Below the pieces are notes generated by a model that was given only the letters and a program-made list of their open reading frames with translations, made no database searches and was not told where the DNA came from. Shown here piece after piece: positions 1 to 8,262 of a stretch of 64,000 nt of DNA. The position numbers were made by a program, and so were the translations under genes. Position 1 is the stretch's first letter. Each line of letters begins with the position of its first letter. The DNA is taken from positions 806,001 through 870,000 of the forward strand of contig JBNOAI010000001.1 of NCBI GenBank assembly GCA_050283925.1. The letters are read 5' to 3'. This stretch comes from ZC4RG25 sp023428365 (GTDB lineage Bacteria; Pseudomonadota; Alphaproteobacteria; Rhizobiales; Hyphomicrobiaceae).

Positions 1-378
1 CAATTCGGCGTCGTTGGGGTCCTGTCCCGCAAGCCCAAGGTCCGAAGCAATGGCTGTGAGATCTTCTTCCTGCAGCGTTTCCGAGCGCGCCATGAGCGCA
101 ATATGGACGCGCCAGAAGTCATCAGCCTGGGCGGTTTCGGCCAACTCGGCAGAACGGCGGGCGAGGTCGTTGTTGGTCAGCGGACGATGGCGAAACACAT
201 AGCGTATGCGATCGCCGAAGCGATCACGCAAGGCGGCGATGTGATCGTTGGCCGTCCGGCAATGCGGGCAGGCGTAGCTTCCGTACTCGACGAGAGTGAA
301 CTCGGCATCGACGCGACCCAGTGTATGGTCGCGTGCGGAATCCACGGGGCGATCAAGACGTGAGCTTCGTACTGCCAC
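1..378 (-). CDS. DsbA-family thioredoxin-like protein (3' part outside window)
   Basis: The N-terminal 126 residues are visible and the C-terminus runs off the left edge. The protein contains a thioredoxin-fold redox motif in the context VEYGSYACPHC (a C-P-H-C centre) preceded by the typical DHxxG lead-in, and then FRHRPLTNNDLA. This pattern is seen in cytoplasmic DsbA-like domains that stand alone or are fused to NhaA antiporters. An in-frame stop lies six codons upstream of the GTG at 376-378, so the reading frame starts here; a second GTG at 343-345 is also possible. No signal peptide is apparent, which argues for a cytoplasmic thiol protein. Whether an nhaA gene follows cannot be seen. 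Confidence 0.75.
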   Translation of the reverse strand, partial: MAVRSSRLDRPVDSARDHTLGRVDAEFTLVEYGSYACPHCRTANDHIAALRDRFGDRIRYVFRHRPLTNNDLARRSAELAETAQADDFWRVHIALMARSETLQEEDLTAIASDLGLAGQDPNDAEL

Positions 379-675
379 CGGCCACCACTCTAGTCAGTTG
401 AACGTGCCTCAAGGACAATCTTCGAGGAGCAAGCCCTATCATCGTAATGCAGCGCAGCAAACACAATGTGCCAGTCGTCAATTCGTCTCGGTAGACTGTG
501 CGGTTTTGGCTGCAACTCTATTTGCGGCGCTGGGGAATTTAGCCGGTAACGGCTATTTTATTGGGGCCCGATCAGCAACAAAGCAAGCAAGCCTTCGCTG
601 CAGTGCTCGCAACCCGGGACGTGATCTGCTAATCGTCCGGCCGAAACTCAATGGTCGCCCAAGGGATTGCCGCTC
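379..675. other. intergenic region, no gene seen
   Basis: This gap lies between two divergently oriented genes, so it should hold both promoters. I see no convincing reading frame, no strong repeat and no clear terminator. Confidence 0.5.
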
Positions 676-1359
676 ATGACCTACCTGTTCGATCCGCCGC
701 CCGTCGTCGCCCTGCCGATCCAGGGATCCGACAAGCTGTTTCCGGTTCATCGGATCTACTGCGTCGGCCGAAATTACGCTGAGCACACCCGTGAGATGGG
801 CCACGATCCGGATAAGGAACCGCCGTTCTTCTTCATGAAGACCGCAGACGCTCTCGTCACCGATGGCCGCTTTCCCTATCCGCCGGCCAGCAATGATGTG
901 CATTGGGAAATCGAGATGGTTGTCGCACTGAAATCAGGCGGCGTGAACATCCCGCGCGCTGAGGCGATGAAGCATGTCTACGGCTACGGCATTGCGCTCG
1001 ACATGACGCGCCGGGATCTTCAGGGCGTGGCAAAGAAGATGGGCCGGCCGTGGGAAATCGGAAAAGCGTTCGAGAAATCCGCGCCGTGCACCGCGATCAT
1101 TCCAGCCGAGAAGATCGGCCATCCCACGAAGGGGGCCGTCTGGCTCGACGTCAATGGTGAGCGTCGCCAGTCGGGCGACCTTGCGCAGATGATCTGGGAT
1201 ATCCCGAGCCAGATCGAGTATCTGTCGGGTCTGTGGGAGCTGAAGCCCGGCGATCTCATCCTTACGGGAACACCGTCGGGCGTGGGCGCCGTGAAGAAAG
1301 GCGACAAGCTCAAGGGCCACGTTGAGGGCGTCGGTGAGCTCGACGTGACGGTGGTCTGA
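676..1359 (+). CDS. fumarylacetoacetate hydrolase family protein
   Basis: This 227-residue protein belongs to the FAH superfamily, which cleaves or hydrates acylpyruvates and related 2-oxo acids with a divalent metal. The signature YCVGRNYAEH near the N-terminus, the acidic metal ligands in HWEIEM and in ALDMTRRD, and the C-terminal LTGTPSGVG loop are all present. The length fits single-domain fumarylpyruvate/acylpyruvate hydrolases better than two-domain FahA. ATG 676 is preferred because AAGGG lies 11 bases upstream, whereas TTG 667 would sit directly on that site. The substrate is not determined by sequence. The last 50 bases overlap the end of the convergent hydrolase gene. Confidence 0.88.
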   Translation: MTYLFDPPPVVALPIQGSDKLFPVHRIYCVGRNYAEHTREMGHDPDKEPPFFFMKTADALVTDGRFPYPPASNDVHWEIEMVVALKSGGVNIPRAEAMKHVYGYGIALDMTRRDLQGVAKKMGRPWEIGKAFEKSAPCTAIIPAEKIGHPTKGAVWLDVNGERRQSGDLAQMIWDIPSQIEYLSGLWELKPGDLILTGTPSGVGAVKKGDKLKGHVEGVGELDVTVV

Positions 1360-2203
1360 TCCCGCCCGTCCAAAGGCTGAGAAGTTCCAGAAGGGCGGCG
1401 TTGAAAGCGTCGCCCTTTTCGTACATCACCCAGTGTCCCGCGCCGGGGATGGTGCGGTTGATCAGCTCCGGATGATACCGGCGCAAGATGTCCGAGCAGA
1501 CTTCGATGGACGGAGAGGCGATCACATCGTGCTCGCCCCAGATCGTCTTCAGCGGCGCAGCCACGTGCTTCAAGCCTTCCGAGACGATTTCGGTGCCGGC
1601 AAAGTCGCGCGAGCGAAACCGGGCTTTGCTGACGTTCTCTGCCTGAAGCTTGATGGACAGATCATCGATGTTCGCCGGGTCCGCGAACATCAGGATCTCG
1701 AGCGTGCCGCGATGGATCTCGCGGCGTTCCGCGTCGGTCATCGATGAGCGTTCCTTCGGAAAATTCAGCTTTACCAACGGCAGGCCGAGCGCAGCGGTGC
1801 CGATCAACGTCAGATCGGCGAGTTGCTGGCCAAGCTCGATGGCCGCCAGCGTGCCGACCTGCGCGCCGAACGAGAAGGCGACGAGATGGATGCGCTGGTC
1901 CGGGCTGATCAGCGACCGGATACCGTCAGCCAGTACGTTCGCGCTGCTGGCCGGAGTAAATGGCTCCGGCGGCATTGCGCTGTCGCCAAGTCCGGGCAGG
2001 TCCGGCACCCAAACTTCATAGTGCTTGGCCAGGACGGGTATCGTCTTGACCCAGTGATTCCACGAACCCGAGCCGCCATGACAGAGGATTACGGGATCAC
2101 CAGTTCCCCAGCGACGCCAGACGAGATCGCCCTTGCCGCATGGTGTCGTGAACGTCTCCGGTTCGCCCAATGGCGGGTCGTCAACGATGAAAGGTGTCGG
2201 CAT
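1310..2203 (-). CDS. alpha/beta hydrolase
   Basis: This 297-residue alpha/beta-hydrolase-fold protein shows the HGGSGSW oxyanion-hole loop, a nucleophile elbow in AFSFGA, the acid residue in WGEHD and the catalytic His in GAGHW. It resembles meta-cleavage-product hydrolases and related C-C or ester hydrolases, but nothing fixes the substrate. The start at 2203 (MPTPFIVDD) is preferred to an upstream frame extension with poor composition. It converges on the FAH gene and the two stop regions overlap by 50 bases. Adjacent FAH and alpha/beta hydrolase genes are common in ring-cleavage pathways, but no dioxygenase is present here. Confidence 0.82.
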   Translation of the reverse strand: MPTPFIVDDPPLGEPETFTTPCGKGDLVWRRWGTGDPVILCHGGSGSWNHWVKTIPVLAKHYEVWVPDLPGLGDSAMPPEPFTPASSANVLADGIRSLISPDQRIHLVAFSFGAQVGTLAAIELGQQLADLTLIGTAALGLPLVKLNFPKERSSMTDAERREIHRGTLEILMFADPANIDDLSIKLQAENVSKARFRSRDFAGTEIVSEGLKHVAAPLKTIWGEHDVIASPSIEVCSDILRRYHPELINRTIPGAGHWVMYEKGDAFNAALLELLSLWTGGIRPPSRRAHRRPQRGP

Positions 2204-2277
2204 TGCCCCGGATGCTTCATTCCAACAGAATGGTGTTCGATACCGCACCAGCGGCGAGCCAACAACAGGGGATGCAG

Positions 2278-3528
2278 ATGCCGGCCGACAGCAACACAAG
2301 AGTGGACGGAGCCAGGCTGTGGGACAGCCTGATGGAAATGGCCAAGATCGGCGCCACGCCGGCCGGCGGCGTCAATCGCCTCTCATTGACGGATCTCGAT
2401 AAGCAAAGCCGCGATCTGTTCGCTTCCTGGTGCGCGAGCGCGGGATGTAGCGTTTCGGTCGATCGCATGGGGTCCATGTTTGCCCGAAGGCCGGGGATCG
2501 AGAACTCCCTCCCTCCGGTCATGATCGGCAGTCATCTCGATACACAGCCGACCGGTGGAAAGTTTGATGGTGCGCTAGGGGTGCTGGCGGCGCTGGAGGT
2601 TGTCCGCACGCTCAACGACCTGGACATCAAAACCAAGCATCCCATCGAGATCGTCAACTGGACAAATGAGGAAGGCTCGCGGTTTGCGCCTGCGATGACA
2701 GCTTCCGCGGTGTATGCCGGAATCCTAACCCTGGAAGATGCGTTGGCGCTCAAGGATATCGACGGAAAGACACTCGGCGCTGAACTCGAAAGGATCGGAT
2801 TTGCGGGCGCCTCCCCAGTGGGCGGGCGACCGGTCCATGCCTTCTTCGAGCTGCATATCGAGCAGGGACCGCTGTTAGAGGAGGAAGGTATCGATATTGG
2901 CATCGTGACCGCGGCCAATGGTCAGAAGTGGTACGAGATCACGCTGACAGGCGTGGAAAGTCACGCCGGACCGACGCCGATGAAGCGACGCAAGGATGCT
3001 TTGCTGGGGGCGGCGCGCATCGTCGAACTGGTCAACAAGATCGGTCATGACCATGATCCGGCGGCGTGCTCCACGGTCGGCATGATTCAATCCTATCCGA
3101 ATTCACGGAACGTCATTCCCGGCCGAGTGTTTTTGACCGTCGACATGCGGCATCCCGATCGGACCAAGCTGGAGTCCATGGGCGCTGCACTACGCAGTGG
3201 CGTCGATGAAATCTCCGCAGCAACCGGTATTACTGCCGAAATTGCTCAGGTTCTGGATTTTGCTCCGGTGCCATTCGATACGGCATGCGTCGCGGCGGTT
3301 CGCAGTGCTGCCGAACGGCGAGGCTACACCGCACGCGACATCACATCCGGCGCCGGGCACGACGCCGTTTTTATGGCGCGCGTATGTCCCGCGGCCATGA
3401 TCTTCACGCCTTGTGTCGATGGAATATCGCACAATGAGGCGGAAGACATAAAGCCAGAATGGGCAACTGCCGGCGCTGATGTACTTTTGCACGCCGTGCT
3501 CGCGAAAGCGGAGATTGCATCGGCTTGA
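2278..3528 (+). CDS. Zn-dependent M20 amidohydrolase (carbamoylase/allantoate amidohydrolase family)
   Basis: This 416-residue member of the M20/hydantoinase-carbamoylase family hydrolyses N-carbamoyl or ureido compounds. Metal ligands are visible in GSHLDTQPTGGKFDG, NEEGSRF, FELHIEQGP and the C-terminal DGISHNEAE. A lid/dimerisation domain lies in between (about residues 190-310). Length and motif order match N-carbamoyl-L-amino-acid hydrolase and allantoate amidohydrolase. ATG 2278 has AACAGGGG at good spacing; ATG 2272 is two codons upstream. It is divergent from the alpha/beta hydrolase and is followed by a terminator-like hairpin. The exact substrate (carbamoyl-amino acid, ureidoglycolate or other) is open. 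Confidence 0.87.
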   Translation: MPADSNTRVDGARLWDSLMEMAKIGATPAGGVNRLSLTDLDKQSRDLFASWCASAGCSVSVDRMGSMFARRPGIENSLPPVMIGSHLDTQPTGGKFDGALGVLAALEVVRTLNDLDIKTKHPIEIVNWTNEEGSRFAPAMTASAVYAGILTLEDALALKDIDGKTLGAELERIGFAGASPVGGRPVHAFFELHIEQGPLLEEEGIDIGIVTAANGQKWYEITLTGVESHAGPTPMKRRKDALLGAARIVELVNKIGHDHDPAACSTVGMIQSYPNSRNVIPGRVFLTVDMRHPDRTKLESMGAALRSGVDEISAATGITAEIAQVLDFAPVPFDTACVAAVRSAAERRGYTARDITSGAGHDAVFMARVCPAAMIFTPCVDGISHNEAEDIKPEWATAGADVLLHAVLAKAEIASA

Positions 3529-3609
3529 ATATGCTAATTTCGCTTTCGACTATAATGCCGGTTTAAAAGATTTAAGCATCGGCATTTCCAGATTTTTTTT
3601 ACAAGCAAG

Positions 3610-3653
3610 CTGCCGCATTGGACGGAAGTTCAGTGCGGCAGTTTCAGTTATTT
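3610..3653 (+). terminator. rho-independent terminator after the M20 gene
   Basis: CTGCCGCA (3610-3617) pairs perfectly with TGCGGCAG (3634-3641), with a 16-base loop, and is followed by a T-rich stretch to 3655. It sits 80 bases after the stop codon. Confidence 0.6.
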
Positions 3654-3673
3654 TTGGCGTTGCAGTCTCAAGT

Positions 3674-3685
3674 GATGTATACATC
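3674..3685. promoter_or_regulatory. perfect palindrome GATGTATACATC, candidate GntR-type operator
   Basis: A 12-base perfect palindrome lies 84 bases before the ABC operon. The core TGTATACA resembles sites bound by FadR/FCD-type GntR repressors. No regulator gene of that type is in the window, so the assignment is an inference from symmetry and position. Confidence 0.45.
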
Positions 3686-3768
3686 GTATTGGGCGGGGGC
3701 CGAAAACCCGGCCTCATAACCCACGCACCATAAAGTGTGCGGAGAAAAACATAAGGGAGGAGTTGGTA

Positions 3769-5091
3769 ATGGCGAGAGTTCATCGTCGCGATTTCTTGCG
3801 CCTATCCGGTGTTGGTGCGGTCGCCGCAAAGACAGGCGGTATGGCCGCTATTCTTGCGTCCGGCAAAGCGCCAGCTTATGCCCAGACAGCTACAGTGCAT
3901 TGGCTTCGCTGGAATGACTTTGTGCCAGCGTGCGATCAGCTTCTCCGTCAGAAGCTATTTCCTGAGGCGGAAAAAGCGCTTGGTATCAAGGTCAACTACG
4001 AGACCGTCAACGGCAACGACCTGCAGCCGCGTATCACCTCAGCGATCCAGTCCGGTGCTGGGCCGGACATCATAATGCTCTTCAACAACCATCCGCATCT
4101 TTACAAGGACAGCCTCGTCGATTTGAGCGACGTGGCTGACGAGGTTGGTAAGGATCAGGCAGGGTTTTACGGCATATCCAAAGGCAATTGCATGGCCGAC
4201 GGAAAGTGGGTCGGCATGCCGATGGGCATCATTGGCGCCATGAACGCCTGGCGTAAATCCTGGTTTGCGGCCGTTGGTTACGACAAGTTTCCCGAGACGT
4301 GGGATCAATATCGCGACGCCGGGAAAAAGATGAAAGCAAAGGGCCAGCCGATCGGCCAGGCGCTCGGCCAGTCGTTCGGTGATCCGCCAACGTTCGCCTA
4401 TCCATTGCTGTGGTCGTTCGGCGGCGCTGAGGTCGATGAAAGCGGCAAGGTTGTCCTCAATTCGCCTGAAAGCATCGAAGCTGTGAAATATATGACAGCG
4501 TTCTGGAAAGATGCCTTTGACGAGGGCGGCCTTGCTTGGGACGATGCCAATAATAACCGCGCATTTCTGGCGGGTACTGTCTGCTCAACGCTGAATGGCG
4601 CCTCGATTTACATCGAGTCCTTGAGAAAGCCGGAGGCCTATCAGTCGGCCGACGGAAAACCTCTAAAGGACGATATCAATCACGCGCCATTGCCTGCTGG
4701 CCCAAAAGGGCAATTCGGTTTCCATACCTACACGTCGCACGTCATGCCGAATTACTCGAAGAACCAGAAGGCGGCAAAAGACTTGATGCGTTTCGTTCAC
4801 GCCAAGTCGACGTACGAGCAATGGTTCACGACGGCGAAGGGCTTCTACACGCCTGGCACGATGGGATGGGAAACCCATAAGATGTGGGACGAAGATCCCG
4901 TCATGAAGCCATTCGCGGTTGCCGGACGGTTGGGCCTGACACCCGGACACAAGGGCCCGCCGAATGCGAAGGCTGCTGAAGCGCTGTCCAAATATCTGAT
5001 CGTCAACATGTTTGCCGATGCGATCAAGGGCAAGTCTGCTGAAGAGGTCGTCAAGCAGACGGATGCGGCGCTGCAGAAAATCTACGTCTGA
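3769..5091 (+). CDS. ABC transporter substrate-binding protein, sugar-type (family 1)
   Basis: This 440-residue periplasmic binding protein has a twin-arginine signal (RRDFL at residues 6-10, then a hydrophobic stretch ending in AYAQT), so it is probably exported folded through Tat. The mature part has the look of family 1 solute-binding proteins: an N-terminal strand, an AGPDIIM motif and long Trp/Tyr-rich lobes. It would capture a sugar, polyol or similar solute for the permeases and ATPase that follow. ATG 3769 has the strong AAGGGAGG eight bases upstream. A stable hairpin separates it from the first permease, a usual arrangement for keeping the binding protein more abundant than the membrane parts. 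Confidence 0.88.
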   Translation: MARVHRRDFLRLSGVGAVAAKTGGMAAILASGKAPAYAQTATVHWLRWNDFVPACDQLLRQKLFPEAEKALGIKVNYETVNGNDLQPRITSAIQSGAGPDIIMLFNNHPHLYKDSLVDLSDVADEVGKDQAGFYGISKGNCMADGKWVGMPMGIIGAMNAWRKSWFAAVGYDKFPETWDQYRDAGKKMKAKGQPIGQALGQSFGDPPTFAYPLLWSFGGAEVDESGKVVLNSPESIEAVKYMTAFWKDAFDEGGLAWDDANNNRAFLAGTVCSTLNGASIYIESLRKPEAYQSADGKPLKDDINHAPLPAGPKGQFGFHTYTSHVMPNYSKNQKAAKDLMRFVHAKSTYEQWFTTAKGFYTPGTMGWETHKMWDEDPVMKPFAVAGRLGLTPGHKGPPNAKAAEALSKYLIVNMFADAIKGKSAEEVVKQTDAALQKIYV

Positions 5092-5135
5092 TCGGTCGGC
5101 ACGAGCGGCATAGCTGCTTGGGCACGAGGAAAGTG

Positions 5136-5161
5136 TGGCTCTCCCTATCGGGGGAGAGCCA
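5136..5161 (+). terminator. intra-operon hairpin between binding protein and permease
   Basis: TGGCTCTCCC (5136-5145) pairs perfectly with GGGAGAGCCA (5152-5161) around a 6-base loop. No T-tract follows, so it is more likely a partial attenuator or a 3'-end stabiliser for the binding-protein mRNA than a full terminator. Confidence 0.55.
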
Positions 5162-5196
5162 GACGTATCGTTCTTCATGATTCCGGGAAAGATGAG

Positions 5197-6132
5197 ATGG
5201 CGGTTGGCGCAGTAGAAGCCATTGAAGGTGAAGGCTCGAGGCCTCCGACCCGCAGGAGGCGATTGGAAGACGAACGCTGGGTGGCAATGCTGTTGTTGCT
5301 GCCGACGATGGTGCTGCTGGGATTGTTTATCGCCTATCCCTTCGTGCGCGGCATCATCCTATCGGTGACGAGCGCGAGGGTGGGAATAGAAGGCGAGTTC
5401 GTGGGCCTGGATAATTTCCGGCGGCTCGCTGTTGATCCGATCTTCCATCAGGTGGTTTGGAACACGGTTTTATACACGGCCATCACCACGGTATTCAAAC
5501 TCGGCCTCGGTCTTTGGCTGGCCTTGCTTCTCAATCGCAGCTTCCGGGGCAAAGCTTACATCCGCGCCTTTATCCTGCTGCCGTTCATCATTCCCACAGT
5601 GCTGTCGACGTTTGCGTGGAAGTGGATGTTCGATCCGACATTCAGCGTGCTGAACTGGATGATGTATCAGATGTCCATCATCAACCGGCCGATCAATTGG
5701 CTCGGCGATGCGGATCTCGCAATGCTGTCGATCTGCATCGTCAACATCTGGCGCGGGGTGCCGTTCTTCGCGATCAGTTTGCTGGCGGGCCTACAGACAA
5801 TCAGTCCCGATCTCAACGAAGCAGCTGCTATCGACGGTGCGAAGCCGCTGCAACGGTTCTGGCACATCACTTGGCCGCTCTTGCTGCCGGTGACGATGGT
5901 TGTCGTGCTGTTCTCGATCATCCAGACGTTTGCCGATTTCCAGATCGTTTACGTCCTGACGGGAGGAGGGCCGGCGAACGCCACGCACCTGTTCGCAACT
6001 TACGCGTATCAGCTCGGTGTCGGGACTGGCTTGCTCAGTCAGGGCGCAGCGATCTCGCTAGCGATGTTCCCGATCCTGTTCCTGATCGTGATCGTTCAGC
6101 TCCTCTACATCCGTCGCGTGGAGGTCCGTTAA
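5197..6132 (+). CDS. ABC transporter permease, MalF/UgpA type
   Basis: This 311-residue inner-membrane protein has about six hydrophobic segments. The first lies at about residues 29-52, after a charged cytoplasmic N-terminus. The EAA loop that contacts the ATPase is visible (NEAAAIDGAKPLQRFWHITWP). It is the first of two permeases forming the channel. GGGAAAGATGAG precedes ATG 5197. The stop codon is three bases before the next start, so the two permeases are very likely translationally coupled. Sequence places it in the carbohydrate uptake CUT1 group; the substrate is unknown. Confidence 0.9.
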   Translation: MAVGAVEAIEGEGSRPPTRRRRLEDERWVAMLLLLPTMVLLGLFIAYPFVRGIILSVTSARVGIEGEFVGLDNFRRLAVDPIFHQVVWNTVLYTAITTVFKLGLGLWLALLLNRSFRGKAYIRAFILLPFIIPTVLSTFAWKWMFDPTFSVLNWMMYQMSIINRPINWLGDADLAMLSICIVNIWRGVPFFAISLLAGLQTISPDLNEAAAIDGAKPLQRFWHITWPLLLPVTMVVVLFSIIQTFADFQIVYVLTGGGPANATHLFATYAYQLGVGTGLLSQGAAISLAMFPILFLIVIVQLLYIRRVEVR

Positions 6133-6135
6133 GCC

Positions 6136-6987
6136 ATGATCGAGGGCGCACGCTGGAGACGTTGGGTCTATTTCAGGATCCCGTTGTTCCTGTTCATTCT
6201 GCTGCTGTTGTTTCCGTTCTACTGGATGTTGATCACCACGGTCAGGCCGGATGGGGAACTCTACAGGCCGTGGAATGCGACCAACTACAACCCGTTCTGG
6301 ACATGGCGGCCGACGTTGGCCCACATCCAGTATCTGTTCGGCGAGACGATGTTCGTGACCTGGCTCTGGAACACGATGGTCATCGCGCTGGCCTCGACGG
6401 CCATTGCGCTCGTCTGCGGCGTGTGTGCGGGTTATGCTCTGTCGCGGCTAAACTTCCCGTTTGCTGGAACTTTAGGCACTGGGATTTTTATTACCTATCT
6501 CGTCCCGCAGACGCTGCTTTTCATCCCGCTGTCGGAAATCATCCGGAACTATCGCCTCGGTGATACGCCGTGGTCTCTGATCCTGACCTATCCGACGTTC
6601 CTCATCCCATTCTGCACGTGGCTGATGATGGGGTATTTCAAAGCTATCCCGAGAGAACTCGAAGAGTGCGCGCGCATCGATGGTGCGTCACGTTTACAGG
6701 CAATGCTCTACATCGTCATTCCCGTTGCTATACCGGGAATTCTATCGGCGGGGATATTTGCATTCACACTGTCATGGAACGAGTTCATCTATGCTCTTGT
6801 GTTTCTTTCCTCTCCCGAGCAAAAGACTGTTCCAGTCGGTGTCGTATCTGAGTTGATCCGGGGAGACGTGTTTTTCTGGGGACCGTTGATGGCTGGCGCG
6901 CTTCTGGGATCTATCCCGGTAGCCCTGGTCTATTCGTTCTTTGTCGAGCACTACGTCTCGGGAATGACAGGGTCTGTGAAGGGCTGA
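6136..6987 (+). CDS. ABC transporter permease, MalG/UgpE type
   Basis: This 283-residue partner permease has six predicted membrane segments. A MalG-like EAA loop (EECARIDGASRLQA) lies between the fourth and fifth, followed by the characteristic SWNEFIYAL segment of CUT1 permeases. It starts three bases after the preceding permease and lies 50 bases before the ATPase. It would form the heterodimeric channel with the 5197-6132 product. Confidence 0.9.
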   Translation: MIEGARWRRWVYFRIPLFLFILLLLFPFYWMLITTVRPDGELYRPWNATNYNPFWTWRPTLAHIQYLFGETMFVTWLWNTMVIALASTAIALVCGVCAGYALSRLNFPFAGTLGTGIFITYLVPQTLLFIPLSEIIRNYRLGDTPWSLILTYPTFLIPFCTWLMMGYFKAIPRELEECARIDGASRLQAMLYIVIPVAIPGILSAGIFAFTLSWNEFIYALVFLSSPEQKTVPVGVVSELIRGDVFFWGPLMAGALLGSIPVALVYSFFVEHYVSGMTGSVKG

Positions 6988-7037
6988 TGCCTGCGGGGCC
7001 GGTGAATTGATTTCGGACTAACAGAAGTGAGAACGAG

Positions 7038-8129
7038 ATGGCGCAGGTTGTTCTGAAGCAGATCAACAAGTATTACGACAGTGTGCACGTAGTAAAAGAT
7101 GTGAACCTGAACATCCGGGACAAAGAGTTCATGGTGTTCGTGGGACCGTCGGGCTGCGGTAAGACAACCACTCTGCGTATGGTCGCCGGTCTCGAAGCCA
7201 TTTCATCGGGCAACATCCTCATCGGCGATCAGGTGGTTAATGACCTGCCGCCGATGGATCGCGATATCGCGATGGTGTTCCAGAGCTACGCGCTCTATCC
7301 GCACATGAGCGTGTTCGACAACATGGCGTTCGGCCTGAAGATGCGGAAATTCGAGAAGAGCGAGATCGAGGCGCGAGTCAAGCGCGCCGCCGACATCCTC
7401 GCGATCGAGCATCTCCTGCAGCGCAAGCCGCGTCAGCTCTCTGGCGGCCAGCGTCAGCGCGTCGCACTGGGTCGTGCAATCGTCCGCGATCCGCAAGTCT
7501 TCCTGTTCGACGAACCACTGTCCAACCTCGATGCCAAGCTGCGCGTCCAGATGCGCGTGGAGCTGAAGAAGCTGCACGAACGGTTGGGAACCACCGCAAT
7601 CTACGTGACCCACGATCAGGTCGAGGCGATGACGCTCGGCGATCGCGTGGTTGTGATGAAGGACGGAATCGTGCAGCAAGTTGGCGAGCCGCTCGAACTC
7701 TATAACGCGCCGGCCAACAAGTTCGTGGCGGGCTTCATTGGCTCACCGGCCATGAATTTTGCCAGCGTCGAGGTCGTAGAAAAGGCTGGCGAGCTTTTGG
7801 TGCAGAATAGTGGGCTTCAGATCAAGGTGCCCGCAGCCCTCGTTGCCGGATTGCGCGGCCATGTCGGCCGCAAGGTGTCGTTGGGCATTCGCCCAGAGAA
7901 CCTGCGGGTGGCAAACTCTTCCGATCCGGTCGAATACAGCTTCGACGCGGGCGTCGAGGTGGTCGAGCAGCTAGGTTCCGAGATCCTCCTTGATGTGTCG
8001 GTTGGTGGCGAAACCATGGTCGCATCGGTGGAGCCGACATTGAAAACCAAGGTTCACGAGACGCTGCGTCTCGCCATGAACCCGGATCGCATCCACTTCT
8101 TCGATGCAGAGACGGAGGCGTCTCTCTAG
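7038..8129 (+). CDS. ABC transporter ATPase, MalK/UgpC type
   Basis: This 363-residue ATPase powers the importer. Walker A (GPSGCGKTT), the Q-loop (MVFQSYALYPHM), the ABC signature (LSGGQRQR), Walker B (FLFDEP) and the D-loop (SNLDAKL) are all present. The C-terminal 130 residues form the MalK-type regulatory OB (TOBE) domain with the GIRPENL motif. The length is standard for the family. It is the last gene of the transporter set (binding protein, two permeases, ATPase), followed by a GC-rich hairpin and then the dehydrogenase genes. Confidence 0.92.
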   Translation: MAQVVLKQINKYYDSVHVVKDVNLNIRDKEFMVFVGPSGCGKTTTLRMVAGLEAISSGNILIGDQVVNDLPPMDRDIAMVFQSYALYPHMSVFDNMAFGLKMRKFEKSEIEARVKRAADILAIEHLLQRKPRQLSGGQRQRVALGRAIVRDPQVFLFDEPLSNLDAKLRVQMRVELKKLHERLGTTAIYVTHDQVEAMTLGDRVVVMKDGIVQQVGEPLELYNAPANKFVAGFIGSPAMNFASVEVVEKAGELLVQNSGLQIKVPAALVAGLRGHVGRKVSLGIRPENLRVANSSDPVEYSFDAGVEVVEQLGSEILLDVSVGGETMVASVEPTLKTKVHETLRLAMNPDRIHFFDAETEASL

Positions 8130-8211
8130 CTTAACGGCGAACGCCATGACGTCGAGCTTGCTGGACGACAGTAAGCGGACGTGATCATGTGGAGCGCTGG
8201 ACGCTCATCAG

Positions 8212-8229
8212 CGGCCCCTTTCGGGGCCG
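8212..8229 (+). terminator. GC-rich hairpin after ABC operon
   Basis: CGGCCCC (8212-8218) pairs with GGGGCCG (8223-8229) around a 4-base loop. There is only a short TTG after it, so termination may be partial. Confidence 0.45.
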
Positions 8230-8262
8230 TTGTCACAAGATAAAGACGGGAATGAGGGTGGA

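Noticed and set aside
5457..6563. Long plus-strand reading frame of 368 codons
   Set aside because: It covers the two permease genes in another frame. The permeases have membrane segments and EAA loops, while this frame has arginine-rich, low-complexity sequence.
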